Below, in pieces: positions 43,870 to 52,602 of a stretch of DNA of 64,000 nt. The number at the start of each line of letters is the position of its first letter. Position 1 is the stretch's first letter. The translations under genes were made by a program, and so were the position numbers. A model generated the notes under the pieces. It was not told the origin of the DNA and did not search any database. It was given only the letters and a program-made list of their open reading frames with translations. The stretch is taken from contig CBDDLA010000001.1 in assembly GCA_965230485.1 (NCBI GenBank), positions 2,604,001-2,668,000 of the forward strand, written 5' to 3'. The DNA comes from Putridiphycobacter sp965230485 (GTDB lineage: Bacteria; Bacteroidota; Bacteroidia; Flavobacteriales_D; Crocinitomicaceae).

Positions 43870-44733
43870 ATGAAAAATATAATTTTAATAATGACAGCCA
43901 TTTTTAGCTTTAATGTAATGGCTCAAGAAGAGTCTACAAAGGTAGAAAATCCGAAAAAAACTGAATCCGAAAACCCTGACACAACTAAGTTTAAATTAGC
44001 TGGGTTAGAGTTTATAATTGTTGATCATGGTGATGATATTGACACCATTTTAGTTGATAATGATGAAGACAATGATATTAAAATCGATAAGGACAAAAAA
44101 AAGAAAGTGGATGATGATTTAACGTATTGGTCTGGTTTTGAATTCGGACCATCTATATTGTTTAACAATAACGGAGGTAATACTATTGCAAGTCCATATC
44201 TTGAACTTGACCCTGCTCAATCGTTTTCGTATAATTTCAATTTATTCGAAAAACGCATTCGATTTGGAACGGATCATGTTGGATTAGTCACAGGACTGGG
44301 GTTAACACATGCTCGATATGGCTTTAAGAATAATTATTCTCTATCAGCAAATTCTGACAGTACTTGGGGAATTTTGGATACAACTAGGGCTTTTAATAAG
44401 AATCAATTGAGAGCAACTTATTTAAATGTTCCGTTATTGTTACAATTCAATACATCAAAAAATGAAGACAAAAACTTTCATGTTGCAGTTGGTGTTATTG
44501 GAGGAGTAAGGCTTAATTCTAAAACAGTTCAAAAGTTTGATGTACTTGGGAAGGAAGCGAAAAATAAGGAAAAGGGAATTTACAACCTTAATTCATTTCA
44601 AGCTTCCGCTACAGCAAGAGTTGGCTATAATGATATTGGTGTATTTGCCAATTATAATTTGCTACCATTATTTGATAAAGGAGCAGCGGAAGAGGTATAC
44701 CCGTTAACTGTAGGCTTAGCGCTCCACTTTTAA
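43870..44733 (+). CDS. Outer-membrane beta-barrel protein of the sigma operon
   Basis: A 287-residue exported protein. The signal peptide (IILIMTAIFSFNVMAQ) is followed by an unusually acidic linker (about residues 50-80: DHGDDIDTILVDNDEDNDI, then KDKKKK). A barrel domain then begins YWSGFEFGPSILF and ends PLTVGLALHF, with a C-terminal aromatic as expected. It resembles PorT-like Bacteroidota barrels in which an acidic linker is common. The 130-base gap from the anti-sigma gene has no terminator, so it may be part of the same operon. Function unknown. Confidence 0.75.
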   Translation: MKNIILIMTAIFSFNVMAQEESTKVENPKKTESENPDTTKFKLAGLEFIIVDHGDDIDTILVDNDEDNDIKIDKDKKKKVDDDLTYWSGFEFGPSILFNNNGGNTIASPYLELDPAQSFSYNFNLFEKRIRFGTDHVGLVTGLGLTHARYGFKNNYSLSANSDSTWGILDTTRAFNKNQLRATYLNVPLLLQFNTSKNEDKNFHVAVGVIGGVRLNSKTVQKFDVLGKEAKNKEKGIYNLNSFQASATARVGYNDIGVFANYNLLPLFDKGAAEEVYPLTVGLALHF

Positions 44734-44780
44734 TAAAATTGACCGATTTCATGTTAAAACAGTTGTTTTTTCATAGGTCG

Positions 44781-44813
44781 AAAGGGCTGCTTTTTGAAAG
44801 CAGCTCTTTTTTA
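44781..44813 (+). terminator. Convergent terminator between barrel gene and isomerase gene
   Basis: AGGGCTGCTTT (44783-44793) pairs with AAAGCAGCTCT (44797-44807), with one G-T pair, a 3-base loop and T/A runs on both sides. It lies between two stop codons and may serve both genes. Confidence 0.85.
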
Positions 44814-45794
44814 TTTCAAGTTAGATAACTTTGACTTCAAACTTGAAATAACGTTTACCTCTGTTGGATCAATAGCCTTCAATTCAGCCAGAAAAAAGCT
44901 AACCCAATCTGTTAAATAAATAAGGTAAAGTGCTTGCTCCAACAAACTATTTCCTGAGGATTTAATTTCAATTATTGTTCCTGCCTTTTCTTCAATGACA
45001 GGTCGGCAAAACTCCCAACGTTTAGTGTTTCTGTAGTACTCCAAATTATTACTGAGTTTTATTACTGCAATATCTTCATTGCCCCCAGCCCATCCAACTA
45101 ATTCATTATGGTTCATTTCGGGAATTACAGCATGCCAGCACAACATTTTACTATTTTCATTGATTTGTTGTCTAAATCTAATCGCAATACCTTCCATAGT
45201 TGGACTGGAATAGATTACAGGGATTTTTCTGAAACATGCTTTTGCTACTCGCTTTGCTTCTTCTTGAATTTCAGTATTAAAACTATTGATTAATTCAATA
45301 GCTTTACGGACTTGCCTTTCAAAGTCATAATTAATTAAATTAAAAGCTTTTAAAATATAGAAATGTTGAATTAAAGAATAAGCTAACATAGCTCTTGGTT
45401 GTTCACCTCCAGGCAGAACGTAATGAAGCCAATCATTTTCTTTTGCTAATTCTAATAAGGCTCCACCTGATGTAATTACGGCTATTTTAGCACCTTTTGA
45501 TCTACATTCTTCTATAGCCATTAAAGTCTCTTCAGTATTTCCAGAATAAGAGGCTGCAATGACTAATGTTTTATCACTAATGTATGATGGGATGTTGTAA
45601 TCATTAATTGTATCATATGGAACAGTTAAATAATCACGATTTAACAATTTAGTTATTTTAGCCCCAATGCCTGAACCACCGAGACCGCAGCATAAAACGT
45701 TTTCTATTGTAGTATCATCCAACACTGAAACTTCTTGTCCGATTTTTAAAGCGTCTTCAAGTTGTTTTGCAAATCCAGCAATTAATTTATCCAT
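44811..45794 (-). CDS. Bifunctional phosphoglucose/phosphomannose isomerase
   Basis: A SIS-domain enzyme that interconverts glucose-6-phosphate or mannose-6-phosphate with fructose-6-phosphate. The start at 45794 (MDKLIAGFAKQLEDAL) is chosen over a start at 45911, because the longer version would add 39 residues and run into lysS. The protein is 327 residues. SIS signatures include NVLCCGLGGSGIGAKI, IAASYSGNTEETLMA and a KIAVITSGG segment. The HNELVGW segment near the C-terminal half is typical of this PGI/PMI type. It is divergent from lysS with a 103-base shared upstream region. Confidence 0.9.
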   Translation of the reverse strand: MDKLIAGFAKQLEDALKIGQEVSVLDDTTIENVLCCGLGGSGIGAKITKLLNRDYLTVPYDTINDYNIPSYISDKTLVIAASYSGNTEETLMAIEECRSKGAKIAVITSGGALLELAKENDWLHYVLPGGEQPRAMLAYSLIQHFYILKAFNLINYDFERQVRKAIELINSFNTEIQEEAKRVAKACFRKIPVIYSSPTMEGIAIRFRQQINENSKMLCWHAVIPEMNHNELVGWAGGNEDIAVIKLSNNLEYYRNTKRWEFCRPVIEEKAGTIIEIKSSGNSLLEQALYLIYLTDWVSFFLAELKAIDPTEVNVISSLKSKLSNLK

Positions 45795-45855
45795 AGTAGA
45801 ATTATGTAAGGCAGCAAATTTAGCATTTTTACGCTTAATACCACTTGGGAATGAA

Positions 45856-45883
45856 TTGAAAAAAGAAAATTGAATTATCTTTG
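45856..45883 (+). promoter_or_regulatory. Promoter of lysS
   Basis: TTG at 45856-45858 and TATCTTTG at 45876-45883 are 17 bases apart, matching TTG-N17-23-TAnnTTTG. The -7 element ends 14 bases before the lysS ATG, so the leader is very short. Confidence 0.7.
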
Positions 45884-45897
45884 GCAAAAAGTTTTTC

Positions 45898-47613
45898 ATG
45901 AGTATTGACAACCTATCTGAACAAGAAATTCAAAGAAGAGAGGCGCTTGATAAATTAAGGGCCAATGGCGTGAATCCTTTTCCAGCTGATTTATTTCCAG
46001 TAAATACCTTGTCTTATGACATTAAGGAGAATTATGAGGAAGGTAAACAAGTGGTAATTGCTGGGAGATTAATGGCACGCAGAATTCAAGGTAAAGCCTC
46101 CTTTGGAGAAATTCAGGATAGTGCTGGAAGAATTCAAGTTTATTTCAATAGAGATGAAATTTGTCCAGAAGAAGATAAGTGGAAATATAATGATCTGTAT
46201 AAAAAGCTTTTAAACTTAGGAGATTTTATTGGAATTGAAGGCTACCTGTTTAAAACAAAAGTAGGAGAGATTTCAGTTTGGGTTAAAGATTTTAAATTAT
46301 TGTCTAAATCGTTAAAGCCTTTGCCGCAACCTAAAACAGATGACGAGGGTAAGGTACATGATGCCTTTACGGACCCTGAGATGAGGTACCGTCAACGTTA
46401 CGTTGATTTAGTAGTTAACCCTCATGTTAAAGATGTATTTGTTAAACGTACTAAACTGTTTACGGCTATGCGACAGTTTTTTACTGAGGCGGGTTATTTT
46501 GAAGTGGAAACGCCAGTTTTACAGCCTATTCCTGGAGGGGCAGCAGCCAGGCCTTTTGTGACTCACCATAATGCATTAGATATTCCGTTATACCTAAGAA
46601 TTGCTAACGAACTTTATTTAAAGCGACTTATTGTCGGAGGTTTTGATGGCGTTTTTGAGTTCTCTAAGAACTTTAGAAACGAAGGAATGGACAGAACGCA
46701 TAATCCTGAATTTACGGCCATGGAAATATATGTAGCTTATAAAGACTACAATTGGATGATGGATTTTACTGAACGTTTATTAGAACATTGTGCCATGGCT
46801 GTAAATGGATCGTCTAAGTCTACTTTTGGGGATCATGAAATTGAATTTAAGGCGCCCTATAAAAGGGTAACAATGCGTCAATCAATTATTGATTTTACAG
46901 GATTTGATATTGATGGAAAGTCAGAACAAGAGTTGTTTGATGCTGCTAAAGGAATGGGAATTGAAGTAGATGATACTATGGGTAAGGGGAAATTAATTGA
47001 CGAAATATTTGGAGAAAAGTGTGAGGGCAATTACATCCAACCCACCTTTATTATTGATTATCCAAAAGAAATGTCACCTTTATGCAAGGAGCATAGAGAT
47101 AACCCTGAATTAACTGAGCGATTTGAACTAATGGTTTGTGGAAAGGAAGTGGCGAATGCCTATTCAGAATTAAACGACCCAATAGACCAAAGAGAGCGGT
47201 TTGAAGCTCAGCTGAAGCTGGCTGAGAAAGGAGATGATGAGGCTGGCGAATTTATTGACCAAGATTTTTTAAGGGCTCTGGAATATGGTATGCCGCCTAC
47301 TTCAGGATTAGGAATTGGTATGGATCGATTGGTGATGTATTTGACCAATAATTCTTCAATTCAAGAGGTATTATTCTTCCCGCAAATGAAACCGGAAACA
47401 AAAGCTGCCATACCGACGGTTGAATTAAATGATGAGCAAAAAACAGTCTTAGATTTATTAAAAGCTAATTCACCAATGGTACTTGAAGATTTGAAAATGT
47501 CTGCAGGCTTAAGCAACAAAAAATGGGATAAAGCCATTAAACACTTAACAAAAAACAAATTGGCCACCGTTACTAAAACAGAGGATAGTTTGATGGTGGA
47601 AGTTATTCAATAA
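45898..47613 (+). CDS. lysS: Lysyl-tRNA synthetase, class II
   Basis: This class II synthetase charges tRNA-Lys. The protein has 571 residues. An N-terminal OB-fold anticodon domain (residues about 55-160) is followed by the catalytic core with EVETPVLQPIPGGAAARPF (motif-1 area), the FRNEGMDRTHNPEFT motif 2 near 258-272 and the GLGIGMDRLVM motif 3 near 468-478. About 75 extra residues follow motif 3, with LLKANSPMVLEDLKMSAGL and KAIKHLTKNKLATVTK. They look like a winged-helix tail seen in some Bacteroidota enzymes. A full promoter precedes the gene. Confidence 0.97.
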   Translation: MSIDNLSEQEIQRREALDKLRANGVNPFPADLFPVNTLSYDIKENYEEGKQVVIAGRLMARRIQGKASFGEIQDSAGRIQVYFNRDEICPEEDKWKYNDLYKKLLNLGDFIGIEGYLFKTKVGEISVWVKDFKLLSKSLKPLPQPKTDDEGKVHDAFTDPEMRYRQRYVDLVVNPHVKDVFVKRTKLFTAMRQFFTEAGYFEVETPVLQPIPGGAAARPFVTHHNALDIPLYLRIANELYLKRLIVGGFDGVFEFSKNFRNEGMDRTHNPEFTAMEIYVAYKDYNWMMDFTERLLEHCAMAVNGSSKSTFGDHEIEFKAPYKRVTMRQSIIDFTGFDIDGKSEQELFDAAKGMGIEVDDTMGKGKLIDEIFGEKCEGNYIQPTFIIDYPKEMSPLCKEHRDNPELTERFELMVCGKEVANAYSELNDPIDQRERFEAQLKLAEKGDDEAGEFIDQDFLRALEYGMPPTSGLGIGMDRLVMYLTNNSSIQEVLFFPQMKPETKAAIPTVELNDEQKTVLDLLKANSPMVLEDLKMSAGLSNKKWDKAIKHLTKNKLATVTKTEDSLMVEVIQ

Positions 47614-47750
47614 GTTAATTTTCGGAGTTCTTCACCTCAGGCATTCTAACGTTGTTTTATACCTTCCAAGAAATGCAACGAACTGAGTCTAAAATATGCG
47701 TCTTAGAAACTGATTAATGGGAACAGATCATTAAAAAATCTAAAAATTGA

Positions 47751-48350
47751 TTAAGACTCTCCACTTTTTCGTTTATTAATTTCGTCACGGATTTTAGAAG
47801 CGTTCTCATACTCTTCGTTCTCAATGGCTTTTTGAAGCATGATGTCGAGTTCTTCAAGTGTATGTATTTGTTTATCTTCTACTTCATCCTCTTTACTGGT
47901 TGATTCTGAGACTGCAGTTGAATCCTCCAGTAATTCGTCACTATCTAATTGAATACCAGCGGAACTTAATATATGCTCATATGTAAATACTGGTGCACCA
48001 GATCTTAACCCAATTGCAATAGAATCAGATGTTCTAGCGTCAATCTCAATATCTTCTTTACCATTTGAACATATAATTTTTGAGTAAAAAACACCTTCTA
48101 CCAAATTGTAAATGACAATTTCTTTAATTTTTACATTGTAGGCATCTGCAAAAGTTTTAAATAAATCGTGGGTCAGTGGGCGTGAGGGCTTCATATTTTC
48201 AAGCTCAATAGCTATTGACTGCGCTTCAAATCCTCCGATAATAATAGGTAATCTTCTACTACCGTCTTTTTCAGATAGCACAAGGGCATAGGCGCCAGAT
48301 TGTGTTTGGCTATATGATAATCCTACTATTTTTAGCTCTATTTTGTCCAT
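47751..48350 (-). CDS. Bifunctional nuclease family protein (DUF151) with UVR tail
   Basis: A 199-residue protein. The N-terminal part (residues about 1-135) matches the DUF151/bifunctional nuclease domain: LPIIIGGFEAQSIAIELE, PLTHDLFKTFADAYN and DARTSDSIAIGLRSGAPVF. After an acidic linker comes a UVR motif (LDIMLQKAIENEEYENASKIRDEI), like those in UvrB and McsA, that mediates protein contact. Related plant and bacterial proteins have been reported to show nuclease activity; the role here is not known. It lies downstream of etfA (55 bases) on the same strand and may belong to that operon. Confidence 0.9.
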   Translation of the reverse strand: MDKIELKIVGLSYSQTQSGAYALVLSEKDGSRRLPIIIGGFEAQSIAIELENMKPSRPLTHDLFKTFADAYNVKIKEIVIYNLVEGVFYSKIICSNGKEDIEIDARTSDSIAIGLRSGAPVFTYEHILSSAGIQLDSDELLEDSTAVSESTSKEDEVEDKQIHTLEELDIMLQKAIENEEYENASKIRDEINKRKSGES

Positions 48351-48405
48351 AAAACGAATAAAGAGAATATTGCTATCCTCTTTAATATTTTAACAAGTGA
48401 TTAAT

Positions 48406-49344
48406 TTAATTGTTAGCCTTAAAACTCTTAATGGCATCATTTAGCTTTGGTAAAACTTCAAAGGCATCCCCAACAATTCCATAATCAGCAGCTTTAAAAA
48501 ACGGCGCTTCAGGATCAGTATTAATGACAACTATGGTTTTACTTTGGTTAACACCTGCAAGGTGTTGTATTGCACCAGAAATTCCTGCGGCAATGTATAA
48601 ATTAGGACGGATAGCAATACCTGTTTGCCCAACATGCTCGTGATGAGGTCTCCAACCGATATCCGCTACTGGTCGTGAACAGGCTGTTGCAGCGCCTAAT
48701 GTGCTTGCTAAATCTTCTACCATTCCCCAGTTTTCAGGTCCTTTTAATCCTCTTCCTGCAGAAACAACTAATTCAGCCTCAGTTAATAAAACATCCCCTT
48801 CTTGTTTTTTCACTTCCTTTACAGTAATAGCAGAACTTCCTAAATCAGCTGAAAAATCAACGACTTCGGCAACTCCAGTACCTTCTTCTAGTCCAATAGA
48901 ATTTGGGGTTAAACCAATAATTCTTTTTGCTGTATTTACTTTTACCAATCCAGATGCCTTTCCAGAAAAAACATTAGTCTTAATTTTTTGTTCAGCATCA
49001 GGTAAGGCTACTGCTCCTGGTACATATCCTGCTTTTAAACCAGCAGAAACCCTTGGTGCAACAGATTTACCTGTTAAGTCGTATGATAAAACAATGGTAT
49101 CAGCCCCTTCTTGTTCAACAGCCTCTTGAATTAATTTTGATAATTGCGAAGGATCGTCAGTTTTCGTTTCATTAACTAATACCTTTTTCGCACCGTACTT
49201 GCCTAACCCGGCTAACGCTTCTTTATTGGCGGACCCATTAGTAATAACGGTGGCATCCCCAATTTTACTTCCATAGTTAACTGCTTCAAGAGCGTGTTTC
49301 GCCAAACTATTGCTTGTACTATCTATATATATTAAAACTGACAT
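48406..49344 (-). CDS. etfA: Electron transfer flavoprotein alpha subunit
   Basis: EtfA binds FAD and, with EtfB, passes electrons from acyl-CoA dehydrogenases to the respiratory chain. The 312-residue protein has the C-terminal FAD-binding domain with SAGRGLKGPENW (near 195-206), GWRPHHEHVGQTG and the IAAGISGAIQHLAGV segment near 250-264. The start codon is three bases from the etfB stop, so the two subunits are translated together. This fits the bacterium's use of fatty acids or amino acids, consistent with the acyl-CoA carboxylase and aromatic genes here. Confidence 0.97.
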   Translation of the reverse strand: MSVLIYIDSTSNSLAKHALEAVNYGSKIGDATVITNGSANKEALAGLGKYGAKKVLVNETKTDDPSQLSKLIQEAVEQEGADTIVLSYDLTGKSVAPRVSAGLKAGYVPGAVALPDAEQKIKTNVFSGKASGLVKVNTAKRIIGLTPNSIGLEEGTGVAEVVDFSADLGSSAITVKEVKKQEGDVLLTEAELVVSAGRGLKGPENWGMVEDLASTLGAATACSRPVADIGWRPHHEHVGQTGIAIRPNLYIAAGISGAIQHLAGVNQSKTIVVINTDPEAPFFKAADYGIVGDAFEVLPKLNDAIKSFKANN

Positions 49345-49347
49345 AAT

Positions 49348-50088
49348 TTAAATAACTTTTGCTTCGTTGTGTAACAATTCTACTAACTCATCCATATTAT
49401 TGGCATCAATGTATTTGCATTCTGATTTTTCATCAGGTAAAGTAAACGATTCAAAGCTGACTAGCTCATCTGCCTGAACAGGTGAATTGACTTGTAAAGG
49501 TTTAGTTCTCGCTGCCATTATTCCTCTCATATTTGGAATTCGTTGTTCTGCCATACCTTTTGCAGCACTTATTACAAATGGGGTATTCACTTCAACAACT
49601 TCTTCTCCTCCAACAATTTCTCTTTGTGCAGTTGCTACAGAACCATTTACATCTAGCTTAGTGGCCATAGAAATATAAGGTATGTCCAGTAGTTCTGATA
49701 TCATTCCACCAACCTGAGCGCCATTATAATTTATAGTTTCTTTTCCAGTAAAGATAAGGTCAAAATTTTCGGTTTTGGCGTATTCCGAAATTTGAAAAGC
49801 AATATTATAGGCATCATTTGCAGCCATATCGATTCTAACTGCATTATCTGCACCAATTGCTAAGGCCTTTCTTATCACCGAATCATCAGAAGCGGTGCCA
49901 ACTGTTATAGTTGTAACTGAACCTCCGTGCTGTTCTTTTAATTCGATTGCTCTCACCAATGCATACCACTCGTCATAAGGGTTAACAATAAATTGAACAC
50001 CAGTTTCATCAAACTCAGTATTGTTGTTTGTGAAATTTATTTTACTGGTTGTATCTGGAGATTTACTGATACAAACTAATATTTTCAT
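49348..50088 (-). CDS. etfB: Electron transfer flavoprotein beta subunit
   Basis: EtfB is the AMP-binding partner of EtfA. The 246-residue length is typical. Family pieces are the N-terminal KILVCISKSPDTT, NPYDEWYALVRAIELKE, LIFTGKETINYNGAQVGGM (near 127-145) and the VNTPFVISAAKGMAEQRIPNMRG segment as pieces. It is the first gene of the etfBA pair. A TAAATTTG element (50130-50123) lies upstream without a clear -33 partner. Confidence 0.97.
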   Translation of the reverse strand: MKILVCISKSPDTTSKINFTNNNTEFDETGVQFIVNPYDEWYALVRAIELKEQHGGSVTTITVGTASDDSVIRKALAIGADNAVRIDMAANDAYNIAFQISEYAKTENFDLIFTGKETINYNGAQVGGMISELLDIPYISMATKLDVNGSVATAQREIVGGEEVVEVNTPFVISAAKGMAEQRIPNMRGIMAARTKPLQVNSPVQADELVSFESFTLPDEKSECKYIDANNMDELVELLHNEAKVI

Positions 50089-50232
50089 CTATGTAAATTT
50101 TATTTGTGTGAAAAAAAGAAGTCAAATTTACCAAAAAATCCCCCTTTTCTATTCTGGAGGGCAATATTTTTTTGATAAATCCTTTTAAAGGTAAACAAAA
50201 GTTAAGAATTACTTATCTTTACACGCACAAAA

Positions 50233-51552
50233 ATGAATATGTTGACACGGTTTTTCACTTTTCTTTGTATGCTCTTATCTGGAATTATTTTATGGGCACA
50301 ACCTGAGAATGATGATTGTGAAAATGCTATTGAATTATGTGATAAAATCTTGCTTTCGGGTACTACTATTGGCGCAACTACTGAGGAATGTTTTAATACT
50401 AATCCAAATGGATGTGCAGATGATAATGGAGGGAACGGCCTTTGCTATGTTCCGGCAGCTACAGTCTGGTATAAGTTTACCACCAACTCAACAGGTGGTA
50501 ACGTGATGGTCGATTTTACGAATCTTAACATTAATCCTGATCCGACAATGGGTAGGAAACTAGAAGCTGTCATTATTCAGTCTGACGTGCCATGCGAAGG
50601 TGGGAACTATTCTTATGTTAGCCTGTGTTTTAATAATGGGTTAGCAGATTTTTCAATGACCAATACTTCTGTATTAACGCCAAATACAACCTATTATATT
50701 CAAGTTAATGGTTCGGGTGTAGGACCTAATGTAACACAGCCTGCCCAAATAGATTTTGATATTACCATATCTGGATCGGCCGTACAGGTTCAGCCTGTTT
50801 CGGTTAGTATTTCTGCTGAAAATACAGATTTATGCCAATATGACCAAGTACCAGTAGATTTTGAAATTACTAACTGTTTGGGCACACCGAAAACAGAGTG
50901 GTTTTTTAATGGCAGTTTAAGCGGCAGCGATCCTGTTTTTCAAACAAGCAGTCTAACAGAGTCAGGATATTTGTATTTACAAGTAAGTTGTGGAACGGAA
51001 GGTTGCCCTAATATCACCAATTCTGATAGCATTTTGTTCAATATTACTCAAATAGAGGCAGATGCTGGTGAAGATAAGTTGATTGAATCTAATGGAGCGG
51101 TCATGATTGAAGGTTCAGGTGTCGGAATTGCCTCATGGACACCTACTGATAATTTAATTAATAGTAATACTTTCACGCCCACTTCGTCAGCAGAAATAAC
51201 GACTCAATATACGTTAACTGTGACGAACGGAGATTGCGAATTATCTGATCAAATGACAGTTAGATTAAAAGATCCCATTGATATTATGACAGCATTTACG
51301 CCAAATAATGATGGGAGAAATGACTTTTGGGACATTAAATTTTTAGAGCAATACCCTAATAATCAGGTCATAGTTTATGACCGTTCAGGGCAAGTGGTAT
51401 ATAAAACAGTAGGTTATAATAATGGGTCTACGGCATGGGATGGAACTTATAAAGGAAGGCCGGTACCACCATCAACATACTTTTATTTTGTTGACTTGAG
51501 AGATGGTAGCAAAAATTCAGTATTTAGAGGGCCAGTAACTATTATTAGATGA
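50233..51552 (+). CDS. Secreted protein with type IX (gliding-type) C-terminal sorting domain
   Basis: A 439-residue protein with a signal peptide (residues about 1-22) followed by a cysteine-rich domain of the PPC-like type (ENDDCENAIELCDKILLSG, then TVWYKFTTNSTGG and NTTYYIQVNGSG). Two Ig-like segments lead to the C-terminal sorting domain (from about residue 353, TAFTPNNDGRNDFWDI, ending GPVTIIR). That domain is the type found in gliding-motility-associated, type-B T9SS cargo. It may be a surface protein or adhesin; the ligand is unknown. The stop overlaps by four bases the PorP/SprF-like gene that follows, a typical cargo-partner arrangement. Confidence 0.9.
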   Translation: MNMLTRFFTFLCMLLSGIILWAQPENDDCENAIELCDKILLSGTTIGATTEECFNTNPNGCADDNGGNGLCYVPAATVWYKFTTNSTGGNVMVDFTNLNINPDPTMGRKLEAVIIQSDVPCEGGNYSYVSLCFNNGLADFSMTNTSVLTPNTTYYIQVNGSGVGPNVTQPAQIDFDITISGSAVQVQPVSVSISAENTDLCQYDQVPVDFEITNCLGTPKTEWFFNGSLSGSDPVFQTSSLTESGYLYLQVSCGTEGCPNITNSDSILFNITQIEADAGEDKLIESNGAVMIEGSGVGIASWTPTDNLINSNTFTPTSSAEITTQYTLTVTNGDCELSDQMTVRLKDPIDIMTAFTPNNDGRNDFWDIKFLEQYPNNQVIVYDRSGQVVYKTVGYNNGSTAWDGTYKGRPVPPSTYFYFVDLRDGSKNSVFRGPVTIIR

Positions 51553-52490
51553 GGTATTTGTTCATTACATGTTTTGTTTTTATGACATACCTGACGGTTG
51601 CACAACAGCAAGCGCATTATACTCAGTACCAGTACAATCATTACGCTTTTAATCCTGCTTTAACTGGAGATAAAAAAGGGATAGCTGTTAAAACAGGTGG
51701 TCGATACCAATGGATTAATATTGACGGGGCGCCCCGGTCAGCTTATATCAATATTTGTTCTCCAATAAAAATTAGTAAAAAAGGAAGATCTGTCAATGCA
51801 CCCAAGCATGGAATTGGTGCACAGTTTAGGAGAGATAAATTTGGACCATGGTCCGTATCTGATATTCATCTAACATATGCAATTAAAGTGACTTTAAAAA
51901 GAGAGGTAACGCTTGCATATGGGGTTTCATCTGGTCTAAAACAAGTTGTTTTTGATCCTTTTGAAGTGAAAATACTAGACACACCTGATTTGACTATTTT
52001 TAATGTGGAAAGATCTTTGGTTTTTCCTGATTTAAGAATTGGAACCTGGTTGAATACCAAAAATGCGTATTATGGTATTAGTATTCATAATTTATTTGGC
52101 GGGAAGCTTAAAAAAATAGGTGAGGATAACCGCTACCAAAGACACCTTTATTTAACATGGGGTCAACGGTTTAAATTAGATAAAGATTGGTATGTTATTC
52201 CTTCCATTATGTTTGTAAAAACATCAGCTATGCCATTCGACTTTCATTTATCAGGTATTGTCGATTATCAAAACAAGTTGTCATTTGGATTAGGCTTTAG
52301 ACGGGCTGATGCTGTAACGGCACAGGTAAGAGTAAAAATTACTGATTTGATCAGCATTGGGTACTCATTTGATTATACTGTATCTAAATTGCAAAATAAC
52401 TCATGGCAATCTCAAGAACTTTCAGGAAGTTATAATACAGTTAGTAATTCGCGATCTTTTGGACAAGAAAAAGCTACACTTTACGAATAA
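51549..52490 (+). CDS. PorP/SprF-family type IX secretion membrane protein
   Basis: A 313-residue outer-membrane protein of the PorP/SprF family. The signal peptide (LFITCFVFMTYLTVAQ) is followed by the family opening QQAHYTQYQYNHYAFNPAL, as seen in SprF. A barrel-like pattern of alternating residues runs through HGIGAQFRRDKFGPWS and KLSFGLGFRRADAVT. In Flavobacterium SprF is needed for secretion or anchoring of the giant adhesin SprB; a similar cargo-specific role for the upstream protein is inferred. It overlaps the cargo gene by four bases. Confidence 0.92.
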   Translation: MRYLFITCFVFMTYLTVAQQQAHYTQYQYNHYAFNPALTGDKKGIAVKTGGRYQWINIDGAPRSAYINICSPIKISKKGRSVNAPKHGIGAQFRRDKFGPWSVSDIHLTYAIKVTLKREVTLAYGVSSGLKQVVFDPFEVKILDTPDLTIFNVERSLVFPDLRIGTWLNTKNAYYGISIHNLFGGKLKKIGEDNRYQRHLYLTWGQRFKLDKDWYVIPSIMFVKTSAMPFDFHLSGIVDYQNKLSFGLGFRRADAVTAQVRVKITDLISIGYSFDYTVSKLQNNSWQSQELSGSYNTVSNSRSFGQEKATLYE

Positions 52491-52602
52491 GCCGCTAACA
52501 CTAATATTTATCAAGGTCAGATTGTCATAAACTTATTTCAGGTATTGTGCTGAATTGTTGCATTTTTTCGATATATTTATACGCTTGAATCGAAATCTTA
52601 CT

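Noticed and set aside
45795..45911. 39-residue N-terminal extension of the phosphoglucose/phosphomannose isomerase
   Set aside because: It would overlap the lysS start and its promoter, and the sequence is unlike the family; the family-like start MDKLIAGF is at 45794.
48701..49129. 142-codon open frame on the plus strand within etfA
   Set aside because: It is antisense to a complete, well-conserved etfA; its Ser/Thr/Pro-rich composition is typical of a shadow frame.
52555..52602. TTG start adding 16 residues to the giant SprB-repeat protein
   Set aside because: The ATG at 52603 begins directly at a normal signal peptide, so the extension is probably untranslated leader.
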